Positions 26,001 through 35,744 of a DNA stretch of 64,000 nucleotides are shown one piece after another. Below the pieces are notes generated by a model, which was given only the letters and a program-made list of their open reading frames with translations, was not told the origin of the DNA and ran no database searches. How positions within the stretch are numbered: position 1 is the stretch's first letter; each line of letters begins with the position of its first letter. The position numbers and the translations under genes were made by a program. Source of the stretch: Rhodamnia argentea (Eukaryota; Streptophyta; Magnoliopsida; Myrtales; Myrtaceae); NCBI RefSeq assembly GCF_020921035.1, contig NC_063157.1, positions 1,364,001-1,428,000 of the forward strand. Direction: 5' to 3'.

Positions 26001-27597
26001 AAATCTGGAATATCTAAACCCAGAAAAATTTTTAATCTCTCTAATTCTTTTCATGAAGAGACACCGACTTGCTATTCTAAGGCAATTATTGACTCACGTT
26101 GGAAAGCAGCCATGGCAGATGAATTTAATGCCTTGGTCACTAATCACACGTGGGATCTTGTACCACCCGACCCTTCTAAGAACTTAGTCGGTTGTAAATG
26201 GGTTTTTAAGATTAAGGAAAAATCCGATGGAACTATCGAACGCTTCAAAGCTCGTCTAGTTGCACAAGGATTTAAGCAACAGCGAGGATTGGATTATGAC
26301 GAGACTTTTAGCCCTGTCATTAAACCAGCTACAATTCGGGTTGTTCTCTCTATTGCTATTTCATCGGGATGGGCTATACGTCAACTTGATGTTAAGAATG
26401 CCTTCTTGCACGGCATTCTTTGCGAGAAAGTTTACATGCGCCAACCTCCTGGTTTCTCTAATACTGAATATCCGAATCATGTGTGCCGTCTCCGGAAAGC
26501 CATTTATGGTTTGAAGCAAGCTCCACGTGCATGGTTTCTTCGCTTCAGCAGTTTTTTATTATCATTGGGTTTCATGGCGAGCAAGGCCGATCCCTCGTTA
26601 TTTGTCTATACTTCTTCTCGGGGTCGTCTATATCTTCAGTTGTATGTTGATGATATCATTATTATTGGTGATCTTGCTCATTTATTACGGTCTTTGATTA
26701 CTCGACTCTCACAAGAATTTGCTATGAAGGATCTTGGACCACTTCACTATTTTCTTGGCATTGAGGCTCATCATCGATCTAACGGTATGCTTCTATCTCA
26801 AGCTAAGTATGTTGATAGCCTTTTGCGCAAGTTTGACCTTGTTAAGGTAAAACCCGTATCTACTCCCTTGGCATCGAAAACTCTGTTGTCTATTGATGAT
26901 GGTGAGCTTCTCGCGTCTCCAACGCTATATCGACAGATGGTTGGTGCTTTACGGTATGTGTCCATGACTAGACCCGATATTAGTTTTGCTGTGAACTTGG
27001 TTAGCCAATTCATGCATCAACCCGGATTACCTCATCTGCAAGCCGTCAAGCGTATATACCGGTATTTAGCTGGCACATCTACACATGGATTACTCATTGA
27101 GCGGTGTTCTCCCACTTCATTAACAGCTTATGCGGATGCGGGGGCCAGGTGGGTGTTACGATACTCGACGTTCCACATCAGGTTTTTGTGTATTTCTAGG
27201 CACTAATCTTGTTTCATGGAGTGCCAAGAAGCAGCCCATTGTGGCTCGTTCTAGCACGGAGGCTGAGTATCGTGCTGTCGCTCATTGTGTTGCGGAGATT
27301 ATTTGGATTCGGCATTTACTTCGTGAGCTAGAAGTACCACTTTCTACTCCTCTCACTGTTTTTTGTGACAACATCTGCGCCACATATCTTGCCCTCAATC
27401 CCGTATTTCACGCTCGCACCAAACACATTGAGTTGGATTTTCACTTTGTTCGAGAACGGGTTGCTTCCGGTGATCTACGTGTTCGCTACGTGCCTACTGC
27501 GGATCAGCTGGCCGACATATTTACAAAGGGGTTACCTAGTCTGCGTCATGCGCTATTGAGATCCAATCTCTCGGTTGTTACACCTACTTCGGATTGA
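23061..27597 (+). pseudogene. Gag-pol of copia element 1, three lesions
   Basis: One long frame: Gag (UBN2-like), zinc knuckle CRICNGAGHTALQC, aspartic protease WYIDSGASAHMTSD, integrase with a His/Cys finger and catalytic region (VDDYSRFTWIF, QTDGGGEY), reverse transcriptase (LYVDDIIIIG) and RNase H (SSTEAEYRA). The frame is broken by in-frame stops at 25209-25211 (TAG) and 25443-25445 (TGA) within integrase, and by a small indel near 27145 that moves RNase H to another frame. Otherwise all motifs are preserved. The first ATG (23061-23063) spans the LTR/primer-site junction. As it stands the copy cannot make full Pol and could move only with help. Confidence 0.92.
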
Positions 27598-27604
27598 GGG
27601 GGAG

Positions 27605-27769
27605 TATTATCGTGTAATTATATGTATATTGGGGTATTTCTGTAATTGTGTTTATTTATACCCTTATTGTAATTAGTCACTCATATAAATACATGTTATA
27701 CAACCCTAGTTTGGGTTGAGCCACCATAAACACTCTGGCGTTATTTCTCTCTGACTCTAAACATCTTCA
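27605..27769 (+). repeat. 3' LTR of copia element 1
   Basis: 165 bp, from TATTATCGTG to CATCTTCA, preceded by the polypurine tract and followed by the ATAAC target duplication. Confidence 0.93.
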
Positions 27770-28790
27770 ATAACTTCACTACGAAGGTGTGCATAAAGAA
27801 GTGAAAAATTTAAGTGGCACTATGACCGCGACATCCTAAGTCCCATAGTAGTTGGTATCAGCCGTGTCTAGTAATTTTCGATGTAGTTTGCATGATTTTC
27901 TGAATAACTTGACGTGGACAAACTAAGCTTATATCCCATTTCCTGTGTAATTTTGCACCATTGCCGGCTGCCGCCATCCAATATCGACTTCCACCGGTCG
28001 CCACCTCTAATCACCGGCCGTGCCGCCCACCACCGGCACCTACCAACCGCCACTACAACCATCGCCGGCCTGCCGACCACCGCCACTTGCCGCCACCCAC
28101 TGCCACCCACCACCGTTGCCACCCGTCTCCACTAGGTCGCCATCTCCGGCCGCCGGAGTAAAATATAAATAATTATTTTTATTTTTAAAAAGTAAATAAT
28201 ATTTTTTAATAATAAAAATTGTTTTTAAAAAAAATTAAAAATGAAGTAGAAATTTTTCGGCCATCGGGAATAATTTTACGTAGAAAATTCTGCATTAATA
28301 ATGTTTCGGAATTAGAAATTTTCAACCGTTACCAAACGAATTTCGGTTCCGGAAGTATCAATTTTGTCCTATTATCAAACGTTTTTCTCTAGTTAGAAAT
28401 TTACTTCTGGAGCGGAAGTAGGAAAATCAACTTCTGCTCTAAAAGTTAATTTCTAAAGAAAAAGCGGTCCTCTGCAGCCTCCCTTGGATTAGAGTCAAAT
28501 TTATTCTTGTCCATTAAAGAGAAAGAGATTGGGACCTTGCATAAGCAATGTTGCTTAGCTGGGGACATTTGAGGGACATATATTTTGGCGTTCCACGTGA
28601 ATAAAATCGGAAAATTTTTACGCGACCATAAATTCGTGGAAACGTTGGTGACCGACAAATTCAGTTGATAACAAAAAAGTTAATTGATAACTTGTTTGAC
28701 TTGTCATAGGTTAGTAATCTACCGACACTTTTTAAAAAGTACCAACATTATTCATCTGGTGGATAGGAGAAAATGATTTCTTTCTTGCCA
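27770..28790. other. Intergenic DNA with a GC-rich MITE-like core
   Basis: Positions about 27960-28155 are dominated by CCGCCAC, CACCGG and CCGCCGG words and are directly followed by an A/T-only stretch of 100 bases. The block 28290-28460 carries GAAATTT and CTTCTG words in both orientations. The composition fits a decayed non-autonomous DNA transposon. No gene is supported. Confidence 0.35.
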
Positions 28791-29425
28791 GAAGGGAAAG
28801 TCGTTCTCTGTCGATCTAAACTTATTGTTTTCAATCCATGATAAATATTATCTGTTGATCGATTAGTTTTTTGTTATTTAATCTGTTAAATCTATGTCTC
28901 GAATTTTCCGCCCGTTGATTAAACACTGTCCAAAGCGAGTTCGACCGAATAAACAAAATTCAAGCGCCTCATTTGATTTTTCGTTTGAACCTACAATAAA
29001 TAGAGGAACTCGTTGGAAGCTCTCATCAGAACAAGAAGGTAAACACCAAGAGAACAGACCCAAATTAAGAGCAATCATTGGTCTCCTTTTACGCTATTTC
29101 TCCCATTTGGGAGGGTCTCTTTGATAGAGCTTTCAATACAGCGAGATTTGCGCGGTAGATACCGTGGGTATCAAATGTAATCAAACGCTGCGAAATACTC
29201 AAGTAGATGTGCGATTTTAATTGTGTGATTCTCTGGTTGATTAGTGAATTATTTATGGCCGGTTCTCTACGTGGATGTAAGTCTCGACATTCAGACCGAA
29301 CTACGTAAACCCTTGCATTCTTTGTGTTTCTCGTTTTATTCTCTATAATACTTTCATTTTCTCGTGATATAATTGCAAAGACGCGGTGTGTTTTACAACA
29401 CAAACACTGAAATTCCAAAAAAAAA
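28791..29425 (+). repeat. LTR-derived fragment, copy 1
   Basis: Shares collinear blocks with about 49910-50500 and 52040-52290: a GGAACTCGTTGGAAGCTC(T/A)CATCAGAA core, AACACCAAGAGAA, GTCTCCTTTTA and, further on, the CGTGGATGTA/ACCGAACTACGTAA block. This looks like the transcribed part of a long-terminal-repeat family. No open reading frame is conserved between copies. Confidence 0.5.
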
Positions 29426-29971
29426 AAAAAAATTGAGAGCAGTTTTTCTTCAAACAAACGGACCCTGAATTTCATTTCTCATTCAGCAGCACCGATTTAT
29501 TCCAGGTCTTCTATATGTTTCTCTCTTCTTCTTTGTTTGCCTCATTCCCTCTAGCGACTTTGCTCAAATGTCGTGCCTGCGGCTGCTAGCTCGTCCAACA
29601 TTAAAAAATTGAGGTTTCTCTTGCTCGTGTGTTCTGTTTCGAGATTGATTGTGCCGAGCATTTTGATACTTAATAGGGAAGTCTATTCAGCAACGCAAGT
29701 CTTCAAATATAATAAACTACTTCAGCATGATTTGTAATCTCTGTTTGGCAAGTACTATTTGGCCACAAAAAGAAAATGGAAGAATAAGCTACTCAATTAT
29801 TTAATTGAATTGGTGACAATGATCGTTATTATCTCAATGTGACGAGTACAAAACACAAGTCGACGGCAAATTTTATAAAGACGACGAAGCAGTTTCAGTA
29901 CTTTGTCCATGTTCACCTCGCCAAACCAGCAAAACCAAAACCCAAGAAGAGTGTTGAACGATCTAATCATC
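29426..29971 (+). promoter_or_regulatory. RLP-B upstream region
   Basis: Contains the array spacer block (about 29615-29670), one copy of the AAGTCTTCAA(G/A)T-AATAA-CTACTT-AGCATGATT module (about 29697-29740) and a TATA-like TTTTATAAAG (about 29871-29880), 92 bases before the former start codon at 29972. The arrangement is that of the other RLPs. Confidence 0.5.
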
Positions 29972-32900
29972 ATGAAATGAACCGCCTTGGATCTCTTGGT
30001 GGTTTGCCTCGCAATGACTCCACTTCACATTGCTTCCTCCGGGACATTGCCTTCAACGAGACCAACCAAATGCCATGAGCAGGAGCGGTCTGTCTTGTTA
30101 GAGTTCAAAGGGATCTCTCTTCCGTGGAGATCGAGACGTGGAATATTGGCGGTTGTGGTTGTCGCGACCTAAAATTAAGAAATTCCAAACTGATGGATTA
30201 TAGATTAATTATTTAATTAACCAAACTCAGACTCTCCCAACTACATACCAAATTGCAGCTCATGGTTCAAATTAGTTAACGAGCAAAGATTTTTAAATTG
30301 AAGTCGCTACGAATCGTTTTTGGTACGTCTGATTAGAAACCTAAGTAAATTAGTATGAAAACTAAATTACTTCTACAAACCAAAGATTAGGATTTCGGGG
30401 ACTTGATTACGCTAGATTACTCTAACGCCCTTTCGGTACCATTTTATTTCGTGAAAAAATGTTCGTCGGGCAACATTAATTGATTTTGACCTAAGTCACT
30501 AACAAAGGTTATCATGCGGATACACAATCAATTAATTAAGAATTACATATTTTTTGGATGAATTTATTCCCTTAAATAGAACTAAGCCAAAATAATGTTT
30601 ATCTTACATATTTTAGAGTTTAAATTAACCTAAACCCTAATATATTAAAGATATGTTGTTTTAAGCATAAAATTCTATTTAAACATGCAATTTCTATCAT
30701 AAAATGCCATCTAACCTAACTATTTTACAAAAAATATTAGATATGCAATTATCTACATGATGCTATTTTTAAAAAATATGTAATTTTCAAATATGGAAAG
30801 TGAATGAATGCAAATCTTTTTTAGAATTTTCGAGATTATATCATACGACGGATATGTTCTAAAAAATATCACAATCAAGCAATTCAAAGTGAATATGCCA
30901 ATCAATGCCAATCAAGAAAGTGGATATATCAATCAATTTTTTGAAATATTTCGCGAATACTTAAGTCAATCTGTAATTCATAATCCTACGATTAATGATT
31001 GAACCCAAATCCTTGCCTAATCGAATATTCCATCAATAAACCTAAAGATGGACGTTCTCGATTATATGGCAAGTTACGGATTAGGAAGGAAAAATTCCCT
31101 AATCAACCTATATTTCGAAAAGATATCTACTTTTATGCAATATGACAGAGTGTATCCAAAATATAACAAAATAGGTAAGTGAATATATTAAAGTTCGAGA
31201 TAGGAAATTTTACCTTATCCGAAGATAAATTTTCGGAGTTTGAACAAACACCGGATGGCTTGCAGATCGAACTTTCCGGATGGGTGATCAGCTCGGGGTC
31301 GACGTGCGACGATGGTGAGGTTGGCCGGTCTCGTAAGGACGTTGGGCAGCAAATAGAAGAATCCCTTTTGCTCGTCTCTTTTGATTGAAATTCTCTTCTC
31401 AAGAGCACGTGGCTGTAACTTTATTTTTCTCACATACGATCTGGAAAATTTTCAGAGTTTCTGAGCTTCCCTCCCTTTATTATTATTATTATTTTTTTTT
31501 TTGGTGAATGAAAGTCATCCGTCTTTTATAACGAAAGTCTCTCATATCTCTTTGGAAGTTCGGGATTCATGGTAGATGATTGATGACACTCAAACGGATC
31601 ATTGCTCTTTCTTTGCAACATTGATCTTTCTTTGCAATCTTGCAATTTGCCCTTTTGCCTTGATCTTGTCCACTTTCATTCACCATCAACCAGCTCGTTC
31701 AATGACCATTGATCTCACGCCAATAGTCCGGTGATTCCTCCTAATCATATCCATACTCTTCCCCTTCTTAATTTGGAGAGATCATCTGTATATCCGCAAA
31801 TCATGCTCCCATGCCTTGTATTTGTGGGATATAATACTCGTTTCCTTCTTGCACCACAAACACGAGAACAAGAAGAAAAGAGCAATGAATGATGCATGAG
31901 GAAAATTATACATTATTCTTTATCAAAATTATATGAGAATGATTTAAATATTTTTGCTAGGGAATAAGGTTAGTCTCTAGTTTTTATTTTTTAACCAAAA
32001 TTTGGTTGTCAACATCTCGATCTTAGCAGTTTGTACTGGTCGGCTCCCTTTCTTGATGCCGTCCCTAATTTGTCTTCCTTGACATGTCTTGTGCTCCGAG
32101 ACTGCGACTCGCAAGGGACATTCCCGACGATCATCTTCGAGCTTGCCGAGGCTACAACTTCTTGATTTGTGTTCCAATCTAGAGCTGTCTGGTCATTTGC
32201 CAGAGTTTCCCCTTGCCCAGTCCCATCAAGTCGTTGTTTCCTGGGCAGACAAATTTTTCGGGCCCAGTACCAGCTTCGCTCGGGAACTTGGCTTTCCTCA
32301 GCAAGTTCGATATCAGTCCCCCCAATTTCTCAGGGAACATTCCATCTTCAATAGGCAAACCTGACTCAAATTATCATGTTGAATTTCAATAGTAACAAAC
32401 TCCCAGGTGAAATCCCATCTTCCCTGCGGAAGCTCGTCCATCTCTCTTCTTTGGATCTTAGCGTAAATCAAGTCTCTGGGGAAAACCCTACTTCGCTGAT
32501 CAACCTCGCTGACCTCACTTTCTTAGACCTCCATGACAATCAATTAACAGGTCAAATTCCAGCTGAGATCACTAGCCTCACCCACTTGGCTTATCTCGAC
32601 CTATCTTTTAATAGATTAACTGGCCCAATTTCTGAAGACATCTCTAACCTCGAGAATCTTACTACCCTGGACTTGCAATCAAACAACCTGAATGGCACTT
32701 TGCGGCTAGATTTGGTACTCAAACTTCGACATTCGACTATTTTGCTACTCTCATTCAATGAATTCTCGTCGGTTATCGAACCTGACATGAACGCTAGCCT
32801 TTCAAACCTGTCCACTCTTGGCTTGGCTTCTAGCAACATAAGTGAGCTCCCCATCTTCCTATCAAATGAAAGTAGGTTGCAATGGTTGGACCTATCCCAG

Positions 32901-34321
32901 AATTGCATTTATGGGCCGACACCTCCGTCGCTCTTTAATGTGAATTCGACACAATTGGAGTTTTTGAATCTTTCTAGTAATTTCATTACCAGTTTCACAG
33001 CTTTTAAATGGCCAAATCATCTGACATTGGACATCAATCACAACGATATCCAAGGATTCTTTATGATTCCCCCGAAGGCCATTAAAGCCTATCTTGTCTC
33101 AAATAACAAGCTATCAGGAGAAATTTCACCGGAGATGTGCCAACTAAGCTCTATTAGCTTGCATGATTTGTCCAAGAACAAGTTGACTGCTGCTGTCCCA
33201 CCATGTCTGAGCAATTTGACCGAGACCCTTTTTGTCTTGCGATTGCATGGCAATAATTTATATGGAAGATTTCTTCAATTGCGGAATGGCATATGCATGT
33301 TCAATATGATAGATGTGAGTAATAACCGACTACAAGGGTCACTGCCAATGGGATTAGCTGATTGCAGCAGTCTGGAGTTTCTCAATTTCGGAAATAATCA
33401 AATCATGGACACTTTTCCTTCGTGGATGGGCTCGCTTTCTTATTCAAAGGTGCTCATTTTGCATTCCAATAGATTTCACGGAGCCATAGGGGAACCTGAA
33501 GATCCGTTCCAGTTTTCAAACCTGCGAATTGTTGATCTATCCACGAACCATTTCTCGGGTAGCTTGCAATCTAAATACTTTGATACCTGGAGATCTATGA
33601 AAGTCCATTATGCAGATAGGGCAGACTACTATGGGAATTGTGTGTTCTATTACCTCCCTCCCCAGAGTAGTGCAAAGTATGACTACTCAATGACAATGAT
33701 GAACAAAGGCATTGCAAGGGAGTACGAAAAAATATTGGATTACCTCACTATGATTGATCTTTCGGGCAACAACTTTACTGGGCGAATCTCGAATTCTGTT
33801 AGAAGTTTAACTGAACTTCGTCAGCTCAATCTCTCCAACAATGCTCTTCCGGCTCCGTCCCTTCGTCCCTAGCGAATATGACCGAGCTAGAATCTCTTGA
33901 CTTTTCAAGCAATAAGCTCTCTGGAAAGATCACTCCAGCACTAACCCAACTCAATTTCCTTGCTTTCTTCTATGTGTCGGACAACCATCTTTCTGGGCTC
34001 ATACCTCAAGCGAAGCAGTTCAGTACATTTCAAAATGGCTCTTATGGAGGGAACTTAGGACTATGCGGAGTTCCTTTGACAAACAAATGCGGAAATCCTG
34101 CTGAAGCGCCCCCAACACCACCATCTGGTGCATTCGCCGAAGAGGATTCGGGGACACGGTTCAAAGAACTCGACTGGAAAATTGTCTTGATGGGTTTCGG
34201 AAGCGGGCTGGTCATTGGCGTGGTTATGGGGATGAACACAACTTCCAAAATTGAGCGTTGGTTCCTGAGGTCGTATAGAGGATGGCAACAAAGACGACTG
34301 CACCAAATTAGATTTGTGTGA
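29972..34321 (+). pseudogene. RLP-B: RLP pseudogene split by a solo LTR
   Basis: The start codon at 29972 is followed two codons later by TGA (29978-29980), so the signal peptide is lost at once. The LRRNT (TKCHEQERSVLLEF) then runs to about 30159, where an LTR begins. The gene resumes at about 32015 in what corresponds to codon 199 of RLP-C, so about 145 codons are missing. A further frame break lies near 32160-32375, after which LRRs are open from 32376 to 33870. Another break near 33850 (NNALPAPSLRP) precedes the last LRRs, LRRCT (LCGVPLTNKC), membrane segment and tail ending HQIRFV. It shares an extra LRR with RLP-A. It is non-functional as a receptor. Confidence 0.9.
30160..32014 (+). 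mobile_element. Solo LTR inside RLP-B
   Basis: 1855 bp starting TGTCGCGACC and ending GTCAACA, i.e. TG..CA ends. The first 250 bases align with the start of the LTR at 38741 (TCTCCCAA, TTGCAGCTC, GATTAGAAAC, CGCCCTTTCGGTACCA). Flanks GTGGT and TCTCG do not match, and about 430 bp of host gene are absent. It may therefore have arisen by recombination between two insertions, or lost a flank afterwards. No pol frame is present. Confidence 0.65.
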
Positions 34322-34785
34322 TTTACAGTCTGTTGTGAAAGGTCAATGACTGGATTGCTCATTGCTAGGTGCACGCCGCAGCATACCTTTTCGATGTGGT
34401 CTGTGCTTGCCGATAGCATCCAACTATCTACCGTCTGGATATGAGATTTAGAATAAGGTGTCTCCAGTTTCATCAAGCAAAAACAATAAATGTGCGATCT
34501 TTCCCATGAAATTGACTCGATGTGCTCTTTCGATAGCTGTGATTACAATTTCTCGTATCGGCCAAAAAAGGTTCTCAGCTTAAATCATTTCTGAGAAACC
34601 ATTATGCAGAAGTTTCCTTCCCCATGTTTCTCCAATCTCGACCAAACAAAAGGTAATGAGTCATGGCCTCCATGTTTCAGAGGAATCGGCATAACAAGGC
34701 GCTGTTTGTTATCAATTTTCTAGTTTTTCTGGTCAAATTCGAATCAAAAGCGCATGCCAAAATTGTGTATGGTCACAACTGAACG
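34322..34785. other. 3' flank of RLP-B
   Basis: Noncoding sequence also present after RLP-C (38568-38740 plus 41148-41333) and RLP-D (60336-60788): TGATTTAC then TGTGAAAG-TCAATGA, GCATACCTTTT and CTTCGCGATAGC-like words. Its conservation shows that the duplicated unit extends well past the stop codon. Confidence 0.6.
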
Positions 34786-34995
34786 TTGTACTCAAGGATG
34801 TGGATCAAAGAACTAGACTGGAACATTGGGTCGATGGGTCACGGAATCGGACTGGTCACCGGAGTGGTTCTGGGACCCAACACAAGCACGGGATTTCAAC
34901 ATTGGTTAGTGAAGAACCTTTTTGGGCGAAGGCAGAGTGGCCGGAGACAATCAAAGAAGAAGGTTTGTATGAATTTTCAACAAAGGCATTCTCCC
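34786..34995 (+). pseudogene. Orphan RLP membrane/tail module, copy B
   Basis: Open frame beginning MYSRMWIKELDWNIG, then a GxGxxLVTGVVLG membrane segment and a basic tail (HWLVKNLFGRRQSGRRQ). This duplicates the juxtamembrane, membrane and tail region of an RLP, but no LRRs precede it. It lies 465 bases after the RLP-B stop. The tail type matches RLP-A, not RLP-B, C or D. No splice donor linking it to RLP-B is evident, so it is probably a relic. Confidence 0.65.
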
Positions 34996-35744
34996 AAGAA
35001 CGTGAACATCGATCGAATCATTGAAACGATCGGAAAGGCTCATCACTTCTCCTGCTCGTGCGTTCTCTTTGAAGAGATTGAATGTGTTGAGCCTTTGAAG
35101 CTTAATCGGGAATGATGTCGATGTATATGGTTTATTATTATTATTACTACTAGTTTTTGTTGCTTGGGGTTGAAATAAGGCGAAGGTTTCCACGTTTGAT
35201 CAATGGCTTATAGACTTTAATCACTGCAAAGCTTTTAACAAAAGGGGAACAAACAGACCTGTTAATAACTGGAGATACTATTGTCCGGCCAGCGAGCGGC
35301 GACACAAGTCTTCAAGTCTAATAAAACTACTTAGGCATGATTCGTAATCTCTCTTTTAGTATAATGCGAGAACTATTTGGCCAAAACAAGAAAGTGGACA
35401 GCCGGTTTTTTTTATGATTGACCAATCCGGCCGGCAACGCAAAGTCTTCAAGCCAAATAAGCTACTTAAGCATGGTTCTGCTGTGGACATGCCAATTGGA
35501 GGATCATACGTATCTAAATTTATTGAATAGAACAGACAATGATATTACATAATGAACGGAATTGAAAATTTTAAAATCTTGTATTAGAGGCAATGCATCT
35601 TGTTCAAGTGCGACGGCCATGATCCACGACCACGAGGGAACGGCAAATTATATAAGGATGACGCAATTGCAGTACTTGTCCATCTTCACCTCGCCTACCC
35701 GGCAAAACCAAAACCCAAGAGAAGCGTTGAGCAGTTTAGTAATC
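34996..35744 (+). promoter_or_regulatory. RLP-C promoter region
   Basis: A TATA box (AATTATATAAGG, 35645-35656) lies about 90 bases before the chosen start codon. Two module copies, about 35281-35345 and 35414-35490, each have CGGC(C)GGC(G/A)AC(A/G)C, then AAGTCTTCAAG, then AATAA-CTACTTA-GCATG. The second is preceded by ATTGACC, a W-box (TTGAC) that WRKY factors could bind. The array spacer block is at about 35045-35110. Confidence 0.5.

Larger units (their letters stand above)
22897..27769 (+). mobile_element. Copia element 1, nearly intact
   Basis: 4873-bp Ty1/copia retrotransposon. It has 165-bp LTRs at both ends, 5-bp target duplication ATAAC (22892-22896 and 27770-27774), a tRNA-Met-type primer site TGGTATCGGAGC just after the left LTR, and a polypurine tract GAGGGGGAG before the right LTR. 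The LTRs start TA and end CA instead of TG..CA, and differ at only one base of 165, so the insertion is recent. Small size, short LTRs and domain order suggest the Ale/Retrofit lineage; that assignment is from memory. Confidence 0.95.

Noticed and set aside
27914..28161. Proline/histidine-rich frames
   Set aside because: Translation of a CCGCCAC-type low-complexity block in a transposon-like context.
34042..34476. Minus-strand frame over the RLP-B 3' end (and similar ones at 38269, 59766 and 1243)
   Set aside because: They are antisense shadows that recur wherever the RLP C-terminus occurs; their conservation comes from the RLP coding strand.
35562..35744. Longer N-terminus of RLP-C (1001 aa)
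   Set aside because: The upstream ATG lies before the TATA box, and the extra residues place the signal peptide internally.
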